NCBI GenBank assembly: GCA_040081715.1
Contig: JBEBFY010000008.1
Coordinates: 111,483-175,482, forward strand
From: CANKJK01 sp040081715
GTDB lineage: Bacteria; Acidobacteriota; Vicinamibacteria; Vicinamibacterales; UBA2999
Length of the DNA stretch: 64,000 nt
Reading direction: 5' to 3'
Part shown: piece after piece, positions 1 to 9,141 of the stretch
Layout of the letters: each line of letters begins with the position of its first letter
Numbering within the stretch: the first letter of the stretch is position 1
Translations under genes and position numbers: made by a program
Notes under the pieces: model-generated
Database searches by the model: none
Seen by the model: the letters and a program-made list of their open reading frames with translations, nothing else
Told to the model about the DNA's origin: nothing

Positions 1-555
1 AACGGCGTGGGCAAGACCACGCTGCTCAAATCGCTCCTGGCCGACGCGCCTGATGTGGACCAGAACCCCGGCGACCGCGACGCCGGCACGCTCCGCTGGG
101 GCCACGAAGTGTCGGTGGGCTATTACCCGCAGGACGCGACAGGCGTCATCAGCAAGGGCATGCAGGCCGTCGAGTGGCTCCACCAGTTCGACCCCGAGGC
201 CTCGCGCCAGGACATCCACGGCCTGCTCGGCCAGATGCTGTTCAAGGGCGAGGAGGGCTACAAGCCCACCGAAGCACTCTCGGGCGGCGAGACGGCGCGG
301 CTCCTGTTCTGCCGCATCATGCTGCTCAAGCCCAACGTGCTGGTGCTGGACGAACCCACCAACCACCTGGACCTGGAATCCATCAACGCGCTGAACATCG
401 CGCTCCAGAAGTACGAAGGCACGGTGTTCCTGGTGACGCACGACCAGGATCTGCTCGAAGAGGTCGGCACGCGCGTGTGGCACCTGGACGGCTCCGGCAC
501 GGTGCAGGACTTCAAGGGCCCCCACGAGGAGTTCGTGGCCGCCCACGGGCAGTAG
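1..555 (+). CDS. ABC-F family ATPase, C-terminal part (5' end outside window)
   Basis: The window opens inside the second nucleotide-binding domain of an ABC-F ATPase. Visible in order are the P-loop NGVGKTT (first 21 nt), the signature LSGGE, the Walker B/D-loop VLVLDEPTNHLD and the H-loop histidine in LVTHDQ. No membrane segment is present. ABC-F proteins are soluble twin-ATPase factors acting on the ribosome (EttA/Uup/resistance types). The short tail after the H-loop shows no Uup-like coiled coil. The next gene is an EF-P homologue 32 nt downstream, so both may be translation factors in one transcript. The subfamily cannot be decided from this half. The first codons are in frame from base 1, so the true start is upstream. 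Confidence 0.93.
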   Translation, partial: NGVGKTTLLKSLLADAPDVDQNPGDRDAGTLRWGHEVSVGYYPQDATGVISKGMQAVEWLHQFDPEASRQDIHGLLGQMLFKGEEGYKPTEALSGGETARLLFCRIMLLKPNVLVLDEPTNHLDLESINALNIALQKYEGTVFLVTHDQDLLEEVGTRVWHLDGSGTVQDFKGPHEEFVAAHGQ

Positions 556-587
556 GGCCAGTAACGGAGTTTCCCGAGAGGACGCGC

Positions 588-1163
588 ATGGCATCGCTGA
601 TTGAAGCAATCGACGTAAAGCGCAAGACGTTCTTCGAGATGGACGACACGCCCTATGTGTGCCTGGAACAGGAGATCTCCAAGCCCACCGCGCGGGGCGG
701 GCAGACGCTGGTGCGGCTCAAGATGCGGAACCTGCTCACGCGGGCTGTCTTCGACAAGACTTTCAAGGCCGGCGACAAGCTCAAGGAGCCGGACCTCGTG
801 ATGGTGGATGCGGCCTACCTCTACGCCGACGGCGATGGCTACAACTTCATGGACCAGTCGTCCTTCGAGACGCTCACGCTGAGCGGGGACATCCTGGGCG
901 AGCAGCGCGGCTACCTGGCGGATAACCTTCTCGTACAGGTGCAGAAGTTCAACGGCAACCCCATCGGCATCCAGCTTCCGCAGCTCGTGGAGCTGACGGT
1001 AATCCAGACCGAGCCCGGCGTGCGCGGCGACACCGCGAGCGGCAACGTCACAAAAGCCGCCACCGTCGAGACGGGCCTCGAGATCCGGGTCCCCCTCTTC
1101 ATCAAGCAAGGCGAGAAGGTGAAAGTGCACACCGAGACGGGCGACTTCGCCGGCCGTGCTTGA
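588..1163 (+). CDS. efp: Elongation factor P, EfpL/YeiP-type
   Basis: A 191-residue EF-P with the usual three-domain length (KOW-like N domain, two OB domains). It would bind between the ribosomal E and P sites and relieve stalling on proline-rich sequences. The loop tip that carries the modified Lys or Arg in classical EF-P reads KPTARGGQ (residues 32-39), with Arg36 at the tip. This matches the SPTARG loop of E. coli YeiP/EfpL rather than PGKGG of lysylated EF-P. The C-terminal domain also follows YeiP (TAPGIKG-like TEPGVRG, then GLEIRVP). ATG at 588 is preceded by GAGAGG. The gene overlaps the next by 8 nt if that starts at GTG 1156. No EpmA/EpmB or EarP gene is in the window. Confidence 0.9.
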   Translation: MASLIEAIDVKRKTFFEMDDTPYVCLEQEISKPTARGGQTLVRLKMRNLLTRAVFDKTFKAGDKLKEPDLVMVDAAYLYADGDGYNFMDQSSFETLTLSGDILGEQRGYLADNLLVQVQKFNGNPIGIQLPQLVELTVIQTEPGVRGDTASGNVTKAATVETGLEIRVPLFIKQGEKVKVHTETGDFAGRA

Positions 1164-2703
1164 CCCCGCCTCTACAATGGCGCTGATGCTGCTCGCGGCC
1201 ACACTCATCGCCCTGGCGGTCGTCGTGGTCTACGATGTGACGCAACGCCAGCACGCCATCCTCCGCAACTTCCCGATCGTCGGCCACTTCCGCTACTGGC
1301 TCGAGGCCATCGGCCCCGAGCTGCGCCAGTACATCGTCACCGACAACAACGAGGATCGGCCCTTCAGCCGCGACCAGCGGCGCTGGATCTATGCGTCGGC
1401 CAAGAAGGAAAACAACTACTTCGGCTTCGGCTCCGACAACGAGATGGAGCTGCACTCCAACTACCTGATCATCAAGCACACCACCTTTCCACTGCCGACG
1501 AAGTGTCCTGGCGATCCGGGCTACGACCCGAACTACACCATCCCCTGCGCCAAGGTGATGGGCGGGCCTCGCGGACGGCGCAAGGCCTTCCGGCCGGCGT
1601 CGGTGGTCAACGTCTCGGGGATGAGCTTCGGGTCGCTCTCGGGTCCAGCCGTGGAGTCGCTCAATCGCGGGTGCCAGATTGCCGGGTGCCTGCAGAGCAC
1701 GGGCGAGGGCGGCGTGTCCTCCTATCACCTTCAGGGCGGCGAACTCATCTGGCAGATCGGCACGGGCTACTTCGGCTGCCGCGACGAACACGGCCGCTTC
1801 AGCATGGCGCGGCTCAAGGCGGTGCTCGACCGCACCCCGCAGATTCGCGCGATCGAGGTCAAGCTGAGCCAGGGCGCCAAGCCCGGCGTGGGCGGCGTCC
1901 TGCCACTGGCCAAGATCACCAGAGAGATCGCGGACATCCGCGGCGTCCCCATGGACCGCGACTGCATCAGCCCGGCCACGCACAGCGTCTTTCACGACGC
2001 GGACAGCCTTCTGGACTTCGTCGAACTGGTCGCCGAGGAAACAGGCCTTCCGGTGGGCATCAAGTCCGCGGTTGGCGACAGCGCCTTCTGGACAGACTTG
2101 ACGCGCCTGATGGCGGACGGCACGCGCGGCGTGGACTTTGTGACCATCGACGGCGGCGAGGGCGGCACCGGGGCCGGTCCACTCGTGTTCGCCGACCATG
2201 TGGCGCTGCCGTTCAAGCTGGGGTTCAGCCGCGTGCAGAAAGCGTTCGCCGCCGAAGGCCTGACCCAGCGGGTGGTCTTCATCGGCTCGGGCAAACTTGG
2301 GTTTCCTGAAGCGGCCATGTTCGCCTTCGCGCTGGGCTGCGACATGGTCAACGTGGCCCGCGAGGGGTTGCTGGCCATCGGCTGCATCCAGGCGCAGCGC
2401 TGCCACACCAACCACTGCCCCACCGGGATCACGACGCAGAATGCCTGGCTCGTGCGCGGCGTCGATCCCACACTGAAATCGGCGCGGCTCGCCAATTACG
2501 TCGTGACGCTGCGCAAGGAGCTGCTTGCGCTCAGCCACGCGTGCGGGGTGGCGCATCCGTCGCTGATTACGGCGGACCACCTGGAGTTGATGGACGCGCA
2601 CTTCGGCTCGAAGACGGTGGCGGAGTTGTTTGGCTACGACCGTGGCGCGGGCATGCCGTCACTAAGCGACCCGGCGGAGGTCGATCGGATCATGCGGCAC
2701 TGA
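1156..2703 (+). CDS. FMN-binding glutamate-synthase-like protein, membrane-anchored
   Basis: 515 residues. It begins with one hydrophobic segment (about residues 8-27) and continues into a domain like the FMN/GltB central domain of glutamate synthase. Supporting motifs are the Gly-rich MSFGSLSG, the GEGGVSS stretch, the GGEGGTGAGP loop and a Cys cluster (Cys410, Cys416, Cys421 in CIQAQRCHTNHCPTG) placed like the 3Fe-4S ligands of GltB. It lacks the glutaminase and GXGXG domains, so it is one of the stand-alone glutamate-synthase-related flavoproteins whose substrate is not established. The start may be GTG 1156, overlapping efp, or ATG 1177. No GltD partner is adjacent. Confidence 0.88.
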   Translation: MLDPASTMALMLLAATLIALAVVVVYDVTQRQHAILRNFPIVGHFRYWLEAIGPELRQYIVTDNNEDRPFSRDQRRWIYASAKKENNYFGFGSDNEMELHSNYLIIKHTTFPLPTKCPGDPGYDPNYTIPCAKVMGGPRGRRKAFRPASVVNVSGMSFGSLSGPAVESLNRGCQIAGCLQSTGEGGVSSYHLQGGELIWQIGTGYFGCRDEHGRFSMARLKAVLDRTPQIRAIEVKLSQGAKPGVGGVLPLAKITREIADIRGVPMDRDCISPATHSVFHDADSLLDFVELVAEETGLPVGIKSAVGDSAFWTDLTRLMADGTRGVDFVTIDGGEGGTGAGPLVFADHVALPFKLGFSRVQKAFAAEGLTQRVVFIGSGKLGFPEAAMFAFALGCDMVNVAREGLLAIGCIQAQRCHTNHCPTGITTQNAWLVRGVDPTLKSARLANYVVTLRKELLALSHACGVAHPSLITADHLELMDAHFGSKTVAELFGYDRGAGMPSLSDPAEVDRIMRH

Positions 2704-2728
2704 GCCGGCTGGGGCCGTGCCGCCCTGC

Positions 2729-3199
<471 letters not shown>

Positions 3200-3277
3200 G
3201 GACAGTAGTCTAAAGGTTCGGGTCAGAGGCAGCCCGCTGTAAGATTTGCGGGGCTGTTTAACGAAGGAGATAGAGTC

Positions 3278-4150
3278 ATGTCGGACCAGACCGAAGAGGG
3301 CGGGTTGACCCGCCGCGATTTCGTAAGCATGTCGATTGCGGCCGGTGTCGTGGCCGCGACGGGCACCACTGGCGAGGCGCAGGCGAAGGTCGTGGACGAG
3401 AACATCAGCATCAAGACGGCGGACGGTGACTGCGACGCCTTCTTCGCGCACCCGGCCACGGGCAGGCACGCGGCCGTGATCATCTGGGCCGACGCCTTCG
3501 GCCTGCGCCCGGCGGTCAAGGACATGGCCAGGCGTTTGGCCGCGAGTGGCTACGCCGTGCTGGCGCCCAATCCGTTCTACCGCGTGACCAAGGCGCCGGG
3601 TATCGACAGCACGAACTTCAGCTTCCAGAACACCGCCGACCGCGCGAAGCTGGGGAGCCTGATGGGTTCGGTGACGGCGCCCGGGGCGCCAGAGCGAGAC
3701 GCCGAGGCCTTCGTGGCGTTCCTCGACAAGCAGGCGTCGGTGGACCCGAAGAAGAAGATGGGCGTCCAGGGCTACTGCATGGGCGGCCCGCTCACGGTTC
3801 GGACCGCGGCGCACCTCCCATCACGTATCGGCGCCGGCGCCTCGTTCCACGGTGGCGGGTTGGTGACCAAGGAACCGAGCAGCCCGCACCTGCTCGCCAC
3901 GAAGATCAAGGGCCGGATGTACATCGGCATCGCCGGCAACGACGACGCCCAGCAGCCCGAGGCCAAGACGGTGCTGAAAGACACGTTCGCTGCCGCGAAG
4001 GTGCAAGCGGAGGTCGAGGTCTACGCGTCGGCACACGGCTGGTGCATGGTGGACATGCCCGCCGAGAAGGACAAGCCGATCTACAACAAGCCCGACGCCG
4101 AGAAGGCGTGGGCCAAGCTCGAAGCGCTCTACAAGGCCGCGCTCGTCTGA
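3278..4150 (+). CDS. Tat-exported dienelactone hydrolase family protein
   Basis: 290 residues. A twin-arginine signal (TRRDFVSMSIAAG, RR at 12-13) directs export. The mature part is an alpha/beta hydrolase of the dienelactone hydrolase family. The nucleophile is Cys167 in GYCMGG, with Asp222/223 (GNDDA) and His253 (SAHGW) as plausible acid and base. Cys rather than Ser at the nucleophile elbow is the family's hallmark. A good ribosome-binding site (AAGGAGA) precedes ATG 3278. The stop overlaps or lies within the start region of the P-type ATPase, so the two are probably cotranscribed. The natural substrate is unknown. Confidence 0.9.
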   Translation: MSDQTEEGGLTRRDFVSMSIAAGVVAATGTTGEAQAKVVDENISIKTADGDCDAFFAHPATGRHAAVIIWADAFGLRPAVKDMARRLAASGYAVLAPNPFYRVTKAPGIDSTNFSFQNTADRAKLGSLMGSVTAPGAPERDAEAFVAFLDKQASVDPKKKMGVQGYCMGGPLTVRTAAHLPSRIGAGASFHGGGLVTKEPSSPHLLATKIKGRMYIGIAGNDDAQQPEAKTVLKDTFAAAKVQAEVEVYASAHGWCMVDMPAEKDKPIYNKPDAEKAWAKLEALYKAALV

Positions 4151-6639
4151 ATCCCGACGACATCCGGATCCCGCCAGGCCTCCACGGCCTGACCAGCGAC
4201 GGCGCCGCCCGTCTCCTGCGCGAGCACGGGCCGAACCGCTGGGTCCAGCCCGGTCGGCTGGCCGCGCTGCGGGAGGCGCTCGGGGCGCTGCTGGATCCGA
4301 TGGCCGTCATGCTGGCCATCGCGGCCGCTCTCTACTGGCTGCTCGGCGAAACCCGGGATGCGGTGATCCTGGGGATTGCGCTCATCCCGGTGCTTGGCGT
4401 CGACGTGTTCCTGGAAGTCCGCTCACGCGCGGCGCTGAAGAAGCTGGCTGCCGCCGCGTCGCCCGCGGCCCACGTGGTACGGGACGGCGCGGTGATGACC
4501 GTGCCTCTTGGCGGGGTGGTGCCCGGCGACCTGCTGGCGCTGGTTGAGGGCCATGTGGCTGGGGCCGACGGCACGGTGGTGTGGGCCGCGAACCTTTCGA
4601 TGGACGAGTCGGCGCTGACGGGTGAGTCGGTGCCACAGGCCAAGCGACCGTTCACCGGGGACGACGCACCAGCACCCGAGATGCGCCTCTACGCCGGGTC
4701 GCTCGCCGTCACCGGCCATGGCTTCGGCCGGGTGACGGCCACGGGACAACGGACGGCCTACGGCAACATCGCGTCCCTCCTGGCCGAAACGCCGGCGTCG
4801 CTCAGCCCACTGCAGCAACACGCCTCGCGGCTTGCCGGGCGCCTCGCAGTTGGCGCCGTGGGCGTCGCAGCCCTCCTCTTCGGCGCCGGGGTGTGGCGCG
4901 GTAGGCCGTGGACCGAGGCCCTGCTGGGTGCGGCCAGCCTGGCGATGGCGGCCATCCCGGAGGAGTTTCCGCTCATCCTCACGCTCTTCCTCTCAATGGG
5001 GGCCTGGCGGCTGGCCGGCAAGGGCATGCTGGTGCGACGCCTGGCGGCCGTGGAGACGCTGGGTGCCACGACCGTCATCTGCACTGACAAGACCGGCACG
5101 CTGACGCGCGGCGAGTTCGTGGTCACCGAGCATCAGGTGCTGGACGCGTCCCTGCCGGAGGCCGTCTTTCTGGAGCGGGCCCTCCTGGCGTGCGAGGACG
5201 TGCCCGCCGACGCCATGGAGAAGGCGCTGCTGGACTATGCCCTGGCCAGGGGCGTGAGCCACGAGGCCGTCGTCGGGCGCTGGACGCTGCTGCGGGACTA
5301 CGACTTCGACCCGGTCGGCAAACACATGTCGCACGTCTGGCGCGACACCGCGTCGGGTGCGGTCGTCATCGCCGCCAAGGGTGCCCTTGAGGGTGTGCTG
5401 GCGCATGCTGCCGCAAGCCCTGAGGAGCGGGCTCTGTTGATCGACGCCAACGCACGGATGGCGGACCGCGGCCTTCGGGTGCTCGCGGTGGCCGGGCGGC
5501 GCGCACCGGAGCCCGGGGCGGATCGGGACGAAGACGAGCACGCGCTCATCGTGCATGGGCTGATCGGCTTCCAGGACCCGCTGCGGCCGGAGGTGCCGGC
5601 TGCCGTGGCGGAGTGCCAGCGGGCCGGCATGCAGGTGAAGATGATCACCGGCGACCATGCACTGACGGCGCATGCCGTGGCAGAGGCCGCGGGCATCGTG
5701 CACGACGACGCGTGGATTGTGACCGGTGACGAACTGGATGCCCTGGAAGAACCGGCGCGGTCGGCCCGCATCGCCCAGTCCGCCATTCTGGCGCGCATCA
5801 GCCCGGCCCAGAAGCTCCTCATCGTTGATGCCCTGAAGAAGATGGGCGCCATCGTGGCGATGACCGGCGACGGCGTGAACGACGCGCCGGCCCTGCGCCG
5901 CGCCGACATCGGCATCGCCATGGGCAGGCGCGGCACGGACGTGGCCCGCGCGACAGCAGACCTGGTGCTGCTCGACGACAATTTCGCGTCGATCGTCGCC
6001 ACCGTGCGCGAAGGCCGGCACATCCACCACAACATTCAACGGGCGTTCCTGTACCTGGTGGCCTTTCACGTGCCCATCGTGGTCCTGGCGGCGCTGGTGC
6101 CGTTGCTGGGGTTGCCATTGCTGCTCCTGCCCATCCACCTTGTGTGGCTCGAGCTGATCGTGCACCCCGTGTCCGCGCTGGTGTTTCAGGCGGAGCAGGC
6201 CACCGACGAGGTGATGCGGCATCCGCCGCGGGACCCAAAGGCCCCGCTGTTCCCGCCTGGTGCGGTGTGGCGATCGGTGACCTGCGGAATCCTGCTGACG
6301 GCTGCGACGCTGGCTGGCTACTGGTGGGGGCTCACGTCGGGGCACGAATCAGCCGGGCGGGCGATCGCACTCGTCGTGCTCATGGCCGGGTACCAGACGC
6401 TCATCTTCGCCGAGCGCATGGCGCTCCCGAAGATGAAACTGCCGCTGGTGCCGAGATCGAGGCTCTTCTGGGGCGTGTGGACCCTGTCGGCCCTGAGCCT
6501 GGTCGCCATGCTGACGATTCCCGCTATTGCCGGGCTCTTCCGGGTCTCGCCTCTTCCGGCGTCCACGCTGGCGTGGGCCGTGGCCGCGGGTGTAGCCACC
6601 GTCGCCTGGCGCTTGGTATTGCCCGCGCGTTCGCGCTGA
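4108..6639 (+). CDS. Cation-translocating P-type ATPase
   Basis: A P-type ATPase with the N-terminal cation-ATPase motif (GLTSDGAARLL), the actuator-domain TGES, the phosphorylated Asp in DKTGTLT (nt 5086), the TGDGVNDAPAL hinge and C-terminal membrane segments. The M4 ion-site motif is AAIPEEFPLIL, where Ca-type pumps carry PEGLP; there are no metal-binding HMA or CXXC domains at the N-terminus, so it is not a Cu/Zn/Cd P1B pump. Substrate is undetermined. The start is unclear. Similarity begins right after the preceding stop codon, where a CTG (4147, overlapping TGA) is the nearest codon; GTG 4108 overlaps that gene by 43 nt and ATG 4042 by 109 nt. GTG is used here. Confidence 0.88.
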   Translation: MGQARSALQGRARLNPDDIRIPPGLHGLTSDGAARLLREHGPNRWVQPGRLAALREALGALLDPMAVMLAIAAALYWLLGETRDAVILGIALIPVLGVDVFLEVRSRAALKKLAAAASPAAHVVRDGAVMTVPLGGVVPGDLLALVEGHVAGADGTVVWAANLSMDESALTGESVPQAKRPFTGDDAPAPEMRLYAGSLAVTGHGFGRVTATGQRTAYGNIASLLAETPASLSPLQQHASRLAGRLAVGAVGVAALLFGAGVWRGRPWTEALLGAASLAMAAIPEEFPLILTLFLSMGAWRLAGKGMLVRRLAAVETLGATTVICTDKTGTLTRGEFVVTEHQVLDASLPEAVFLERALLACEDVPADAMEKALLDYALARGVSHEAVVGRWTLLRDYDFDPVGKHMSHVWRDTASGAVVIAAKGALEGVLAHAAASPEERALLIDANARMADRGLRVLAVAGRRAPEPGADRDEDEHALIVHGLIGFQDPLRPEVPAAVAECQRAGMQVKMITGDHALTAHAVAEAAGIVHDDAWIVTGDELDALEEPARSARIAQSAILARISPAQKLLIVDALKKMGAIVAMTGDGVNDAPALRRADIGIAMGRRGTDVARATADLVLLDDNFASIVATVREGRHIHHNIQRAFLYLVAFHVPIVVLAALVPLLGLPLLLLPIHLVWLELIVHPVSALVFQAEQATDEVMRHPPRDPKAPLFPPGAVWRSVTCGILLTAATLAGYWWGLTSGHESAGRAIALVVLMAGYQTLIFAERMALPKMKLPLVPRSRLFWGVWTLSALSLVAMLTIPAIAGLFRVSPLPASTLAWAVAAGVATVAWRLVLPARSR

Positions 6640-6664
6640 GCGGCGCAGCCTCGAAGGAGGAGTC

Positions 6665-6689
6665 GGCCCGCGGGCAGAATCCGCGGGCC
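6665..6689. terminator. Hairpin between convergent genes
   Basis: A perfect 9-bp stem (GGCCCGCGG / CCGCGGGCC) with a 7-nt loop sits in the 68-nt gap between the stops of the P-type ATPase and the DEAD-box helicase. There is no U-tract on either side, so it would be a bidirectional hairpin without the classic intrinsic tail. Confidence 0.5.
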
Positions 6690-6707
6690 ACCAAAGAGTG
6701 CGGGCGG

Positions 6708-8006
6708 CTACGCCCGCGCGCGGGGAGCCGAGGTCCGCGGTCTACCACCACCGCCCCGCGACTGGCCGGGCCGGCTGAACGACCGGCCACCTCCGCCACC
6801 GGGACCCCCTGGGCGCCGGTTCGAACCTGGACGATGCGAGCGTGGCGCGTCGGACGCCATGTCTCCGCCACCAGTGGCGAAGCCCTCAACGGCCACCTGT
6901 TCAAGCGGCGCGGGCAACAGGCGCTGAATGTCGCGCAGCAGCTCCCGCTCTCCCGGACTCACCAGCGAGACGGCGCGCCCGGTCAGACCAGCGCGGCCGG
7001 TCCGGCCCACCCGATGGATGTAGTCGGCAGCCACCAGCGGCAGGTCGTAGTTGACGACCAGCGGCAGCTGCACGATGTCGAGCCCGCGGGCAGCGATGTC
7101 TGTCGCCACCAGCACCCGCACGCGGCCGCCCTTGAAGTCGGCAAGAGCCTTGGTCCGCGCGCCCTGGCTCTTGTTGCCATGGATCACAGCCGCCTTCACG
7201 CCGGCGCGTTCCAGGTGTTCGCCCACACGGTTCGACCCGCGCTTGGTCTTGCAGAACACCAGCGCCTGGTCCGCATTCGCTTCGCGCAGCACGTGCGTGA
7301 GCAGATCACCCTTGCGGCCCTCGCCAACGGCGTGAATGTGGTGCGTGACGGTAGAGGGCACCACTCCGTTGGCGGAGACGTCCACGCGGGCGGGATCGTG
7401 CGTGTATTCGGACGACAGACCGACGACCTCGTCCGAGAAGGTCGCAGAGAAAAGGAGCGTCTGCCGTCGCTTGGGCAGGGCTGCCTGGATCCGGCGGAGC
7501 GCCGGCCGGAAGCCCATGTCGAGCATCCGGTCCGCTTCGTCGAGTACCAGCACTTCGACCTTCGACAGGTCCACCGTGCGGCGCTGCATGTGGTCGAGCA
7601 GACGGCCCGGCGTGGCCACGAGGATCTCGGTGCCGCGCTGGAGGTTGGTGACCTGCGGCCCCATCGACACGCCGCCGATGACCACCATGACCTTCACGCG
7701 CAGCGGCGCGCCGTAGGTGACCAGTGACTGGTGTACCTGGGAGGCCAATTCGCGAGTGGGCACGAGCACGAGGCCGCGCGGTGCCCGGCTGCTGACCTGG
7801 CGTCGTCCGCCACCCAGCAGCCGATCGATCATCGGCAGGCCGAAGGCCGCGGTCTTGCCGGTGCCGGTTTGCGCCTTGGCCAGCAGGTCGCGCCCGCTCA
7901 GCACCAGCGGAATGCCTTCAAGTTGCACCGGCGTCGGCGTGGTGTAGCCGAGCTTGGCAAGGGGAGTACAGAGTTCGGATGAGAGCCCGAGGGCAGAGAA
8001 CGGCAT
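6708..8006 (-). CDS. rhlE: DEAD-box RNA helicase, RhlE-like
   Basis: 432 residues. All helicase motifs are present in order: the Q-motif region (TPTPVQLEGIP), motif I AQTGTGKT, Ia PTRELA, Ib TPGRLLD, II DEAD, III SATF, and VI HRVGRTGRAG. The tail (last about 45 residues) is Gly/Arg/Pro-rich, an RNA-binding extension typical of RhlE-type cold-shock or ribosome-assembly helicases. ATG 8006 starts exactly at the conserved FSALGLS N-terminus. It is divergent from the DUF2231 gene; the 231-nt spacer holds a short hairpin (ACGGCC-GAG-GGCCGT, 8144-8158) and no further gene. Confidence 0.93.
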   Translation of the reverse strand: MPFSALGLSSELCTPLAKLGYTTPTPVQLEGIPLVLSGRDLLAKAQTGTGKTAAFGLPMIDRLLGGGRRQVSSRAPRGLVLVPTRELASQVHQSLVTYGAPLRVKVMVVIGGVSMGPQVTNLQRGTEILVATPGRLLDHMQRRTVDLSKVEVLVLDEADRMLDMGFRPALRRIQAALPKRRQTLLFSATFSDEVVGLSSEYTHDPARVDVSANGVVPSTVTHHIHAVGEGRKGDLLTHVLREANADQALVFCKTKRGSNRVGEHLERAGVKAAVIHGNKSQGARTKALADFKGGRVRVLVATDIAARGLDIVQLPLVVNYDLPLVAADYIHRVGRTGRAGLTGRAVSLVSPGERELLRDIQRLLPAPLEQVAVEGFATGGGDMASDAPRSHRPGSNRRPGGPGGGGGRSFSRPGQSRGGGGRPRTSAPRARA

Positions 8007-8237
8007 TGAGAGACAACGCTCCTGAACAGAAGATGCCTGAGCGTTTCCCTGAACCGCGCTGACAGGCTGACGAATGGACGAGGCGCCGATATATGGCGCT
8101 GGACTCTCAGGCGGCTGAATCGGGGGCGGGGACGGAAGGTGAAACGGCCGAGGGCCGTCAGGTCAGCGATTCCCGCGGGAAATCTACGTGCAGCTGAGAG
8201 ACTGGAGATATTCTACCGTGGTTTCCCCAAAACCCCT

Positions 8238-9086
8238 ATGCCGTCCATTGAACTCGCGCCGTTTCACCCGATCGTTGTGCACTTCACCATCGCCCTGGCT
8301 CTTGTGGGCATCCTCTTCCGGTGGCTCTCGCTGCTGGGCCGGCCGGCGTTTCTGGGCCCGGCGGCCGCGACGTTGATCATTCTGGCGGCGGGGGCGTCCG
8401 TGATCTCGTCGGAGTCCGGCGAGCAGGCGCACGGGCCGGCCGAACGCGTGCCAGGCGCCCGTGGCGCCGTGGAGGAGCACGAGGAGTGGGGCGAGCGGGC
8501 CGAGTATGCGCTGTTGCTGCTCGTGGGGATCGAGCTGCTTGGCCTGGCGTTCTACAAGTGGTCGAAGGTGAAGACGGTTCGCGTGGTGGCCGCCGTGGTC
8601 GGCATCGGTGCCGCGTTCGCCGTGTATGAGGCTGGCGAGCACGGCGGCGAGCTCGTCTACAGCTATGCCGGCGGCGTGGGCGTCCGGTCAGGCGACCCGA
8701 AGGATGTCGAACGCCTGCTGCTGGCGGGCTACTACCACCAGTCCATGGCCGATCGGAAGGCCGGCCGTCATGCGGAAGCGGCGTCTCTGCTGGCCGAGGC
8801 CTCGAAGCGCTTCCCTGCTGACCCGCACGTGCAGTTGCTGGCCGCTGAATCGCTCCTGGCCGATCAGAAGAATGCGCCGGCCGCGATCGAAGCGCTGGCT
8901 GCGGTGACAGTCCCCGAGGGCAGCCGGCCCCTGCGTCGGCTCAAGGCCAACCTCCAGGCGGATGGACACGAGGCCGCGGGTGAGCCGAACCAGGCCATCG
9001 CCGTACTGGAGGCGGAGCACAAGGCGTTCCCAGACGCGCGGTTTCAGACGCGGATCGACAAGCTGAAGAACGCATCGCGGCCCTAG
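8238..9086 (+). CDS. DUF2231 membrane protein with TPR-like C-terminus
   Basis: The N-terminal half carries the DUF2231 hallmark FHPIVVHFTIALALVG followed by three or four membrane segments. The C-terminal half (about residues 160-280) is soluble, alpha-helical and Ala/Leu-rich with TPR-like spacing (YYHQSMADRKAGRHAEAASL). The ATG at 8238 begins directly at the conserved domain; an upstream in-frame ATG at 8139 would add 33 unlikely residues. Function is unknown. DUF2231 domains occur with cytochromes or as stand-alone membrane proteins, but no haem-binding CXXCH is seen here. It lies 55 nt ahead of the MgtA-like ATPase and may share its transcript. Confidence 0.8.
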   Translation: MPSIELAPFHPIVVHFTIALALVGILFRWLSLLGRPAFLGPAAATLIILAAGASVISSESGEQAHGPAERVPGARGAVEEHEEWGERAEYALLLLVGIELLGLAFYKWSKVKTVRVVAAVVGIGAAFAVYEAGEHGGELVYSYAGGVGVRSGDPKDVERLLLAGYYHQSMADRKAGRHAEAASLLAEASKRFPADPHVQLLAAESLLADQKNAPAAIEALAAVTVPEGSRPLRRLKANLQADGHEAAGEPNQAIAVLEAEHKAFPDARFQTRIDKLKNASRP

Positions 9087-9141
9087 CACCCGACAACGAG
9101 GAGGCCGGCCCCCGGATTCCCCATCGGGCTATCCTGACGCC

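Noticed and set aside
9087..9141. Mg-sensing riboswitch ahead of the MgtA-like gene
   Set aside because: The leader is only 55 nt, too short for an M-box or mgtL-type leader.
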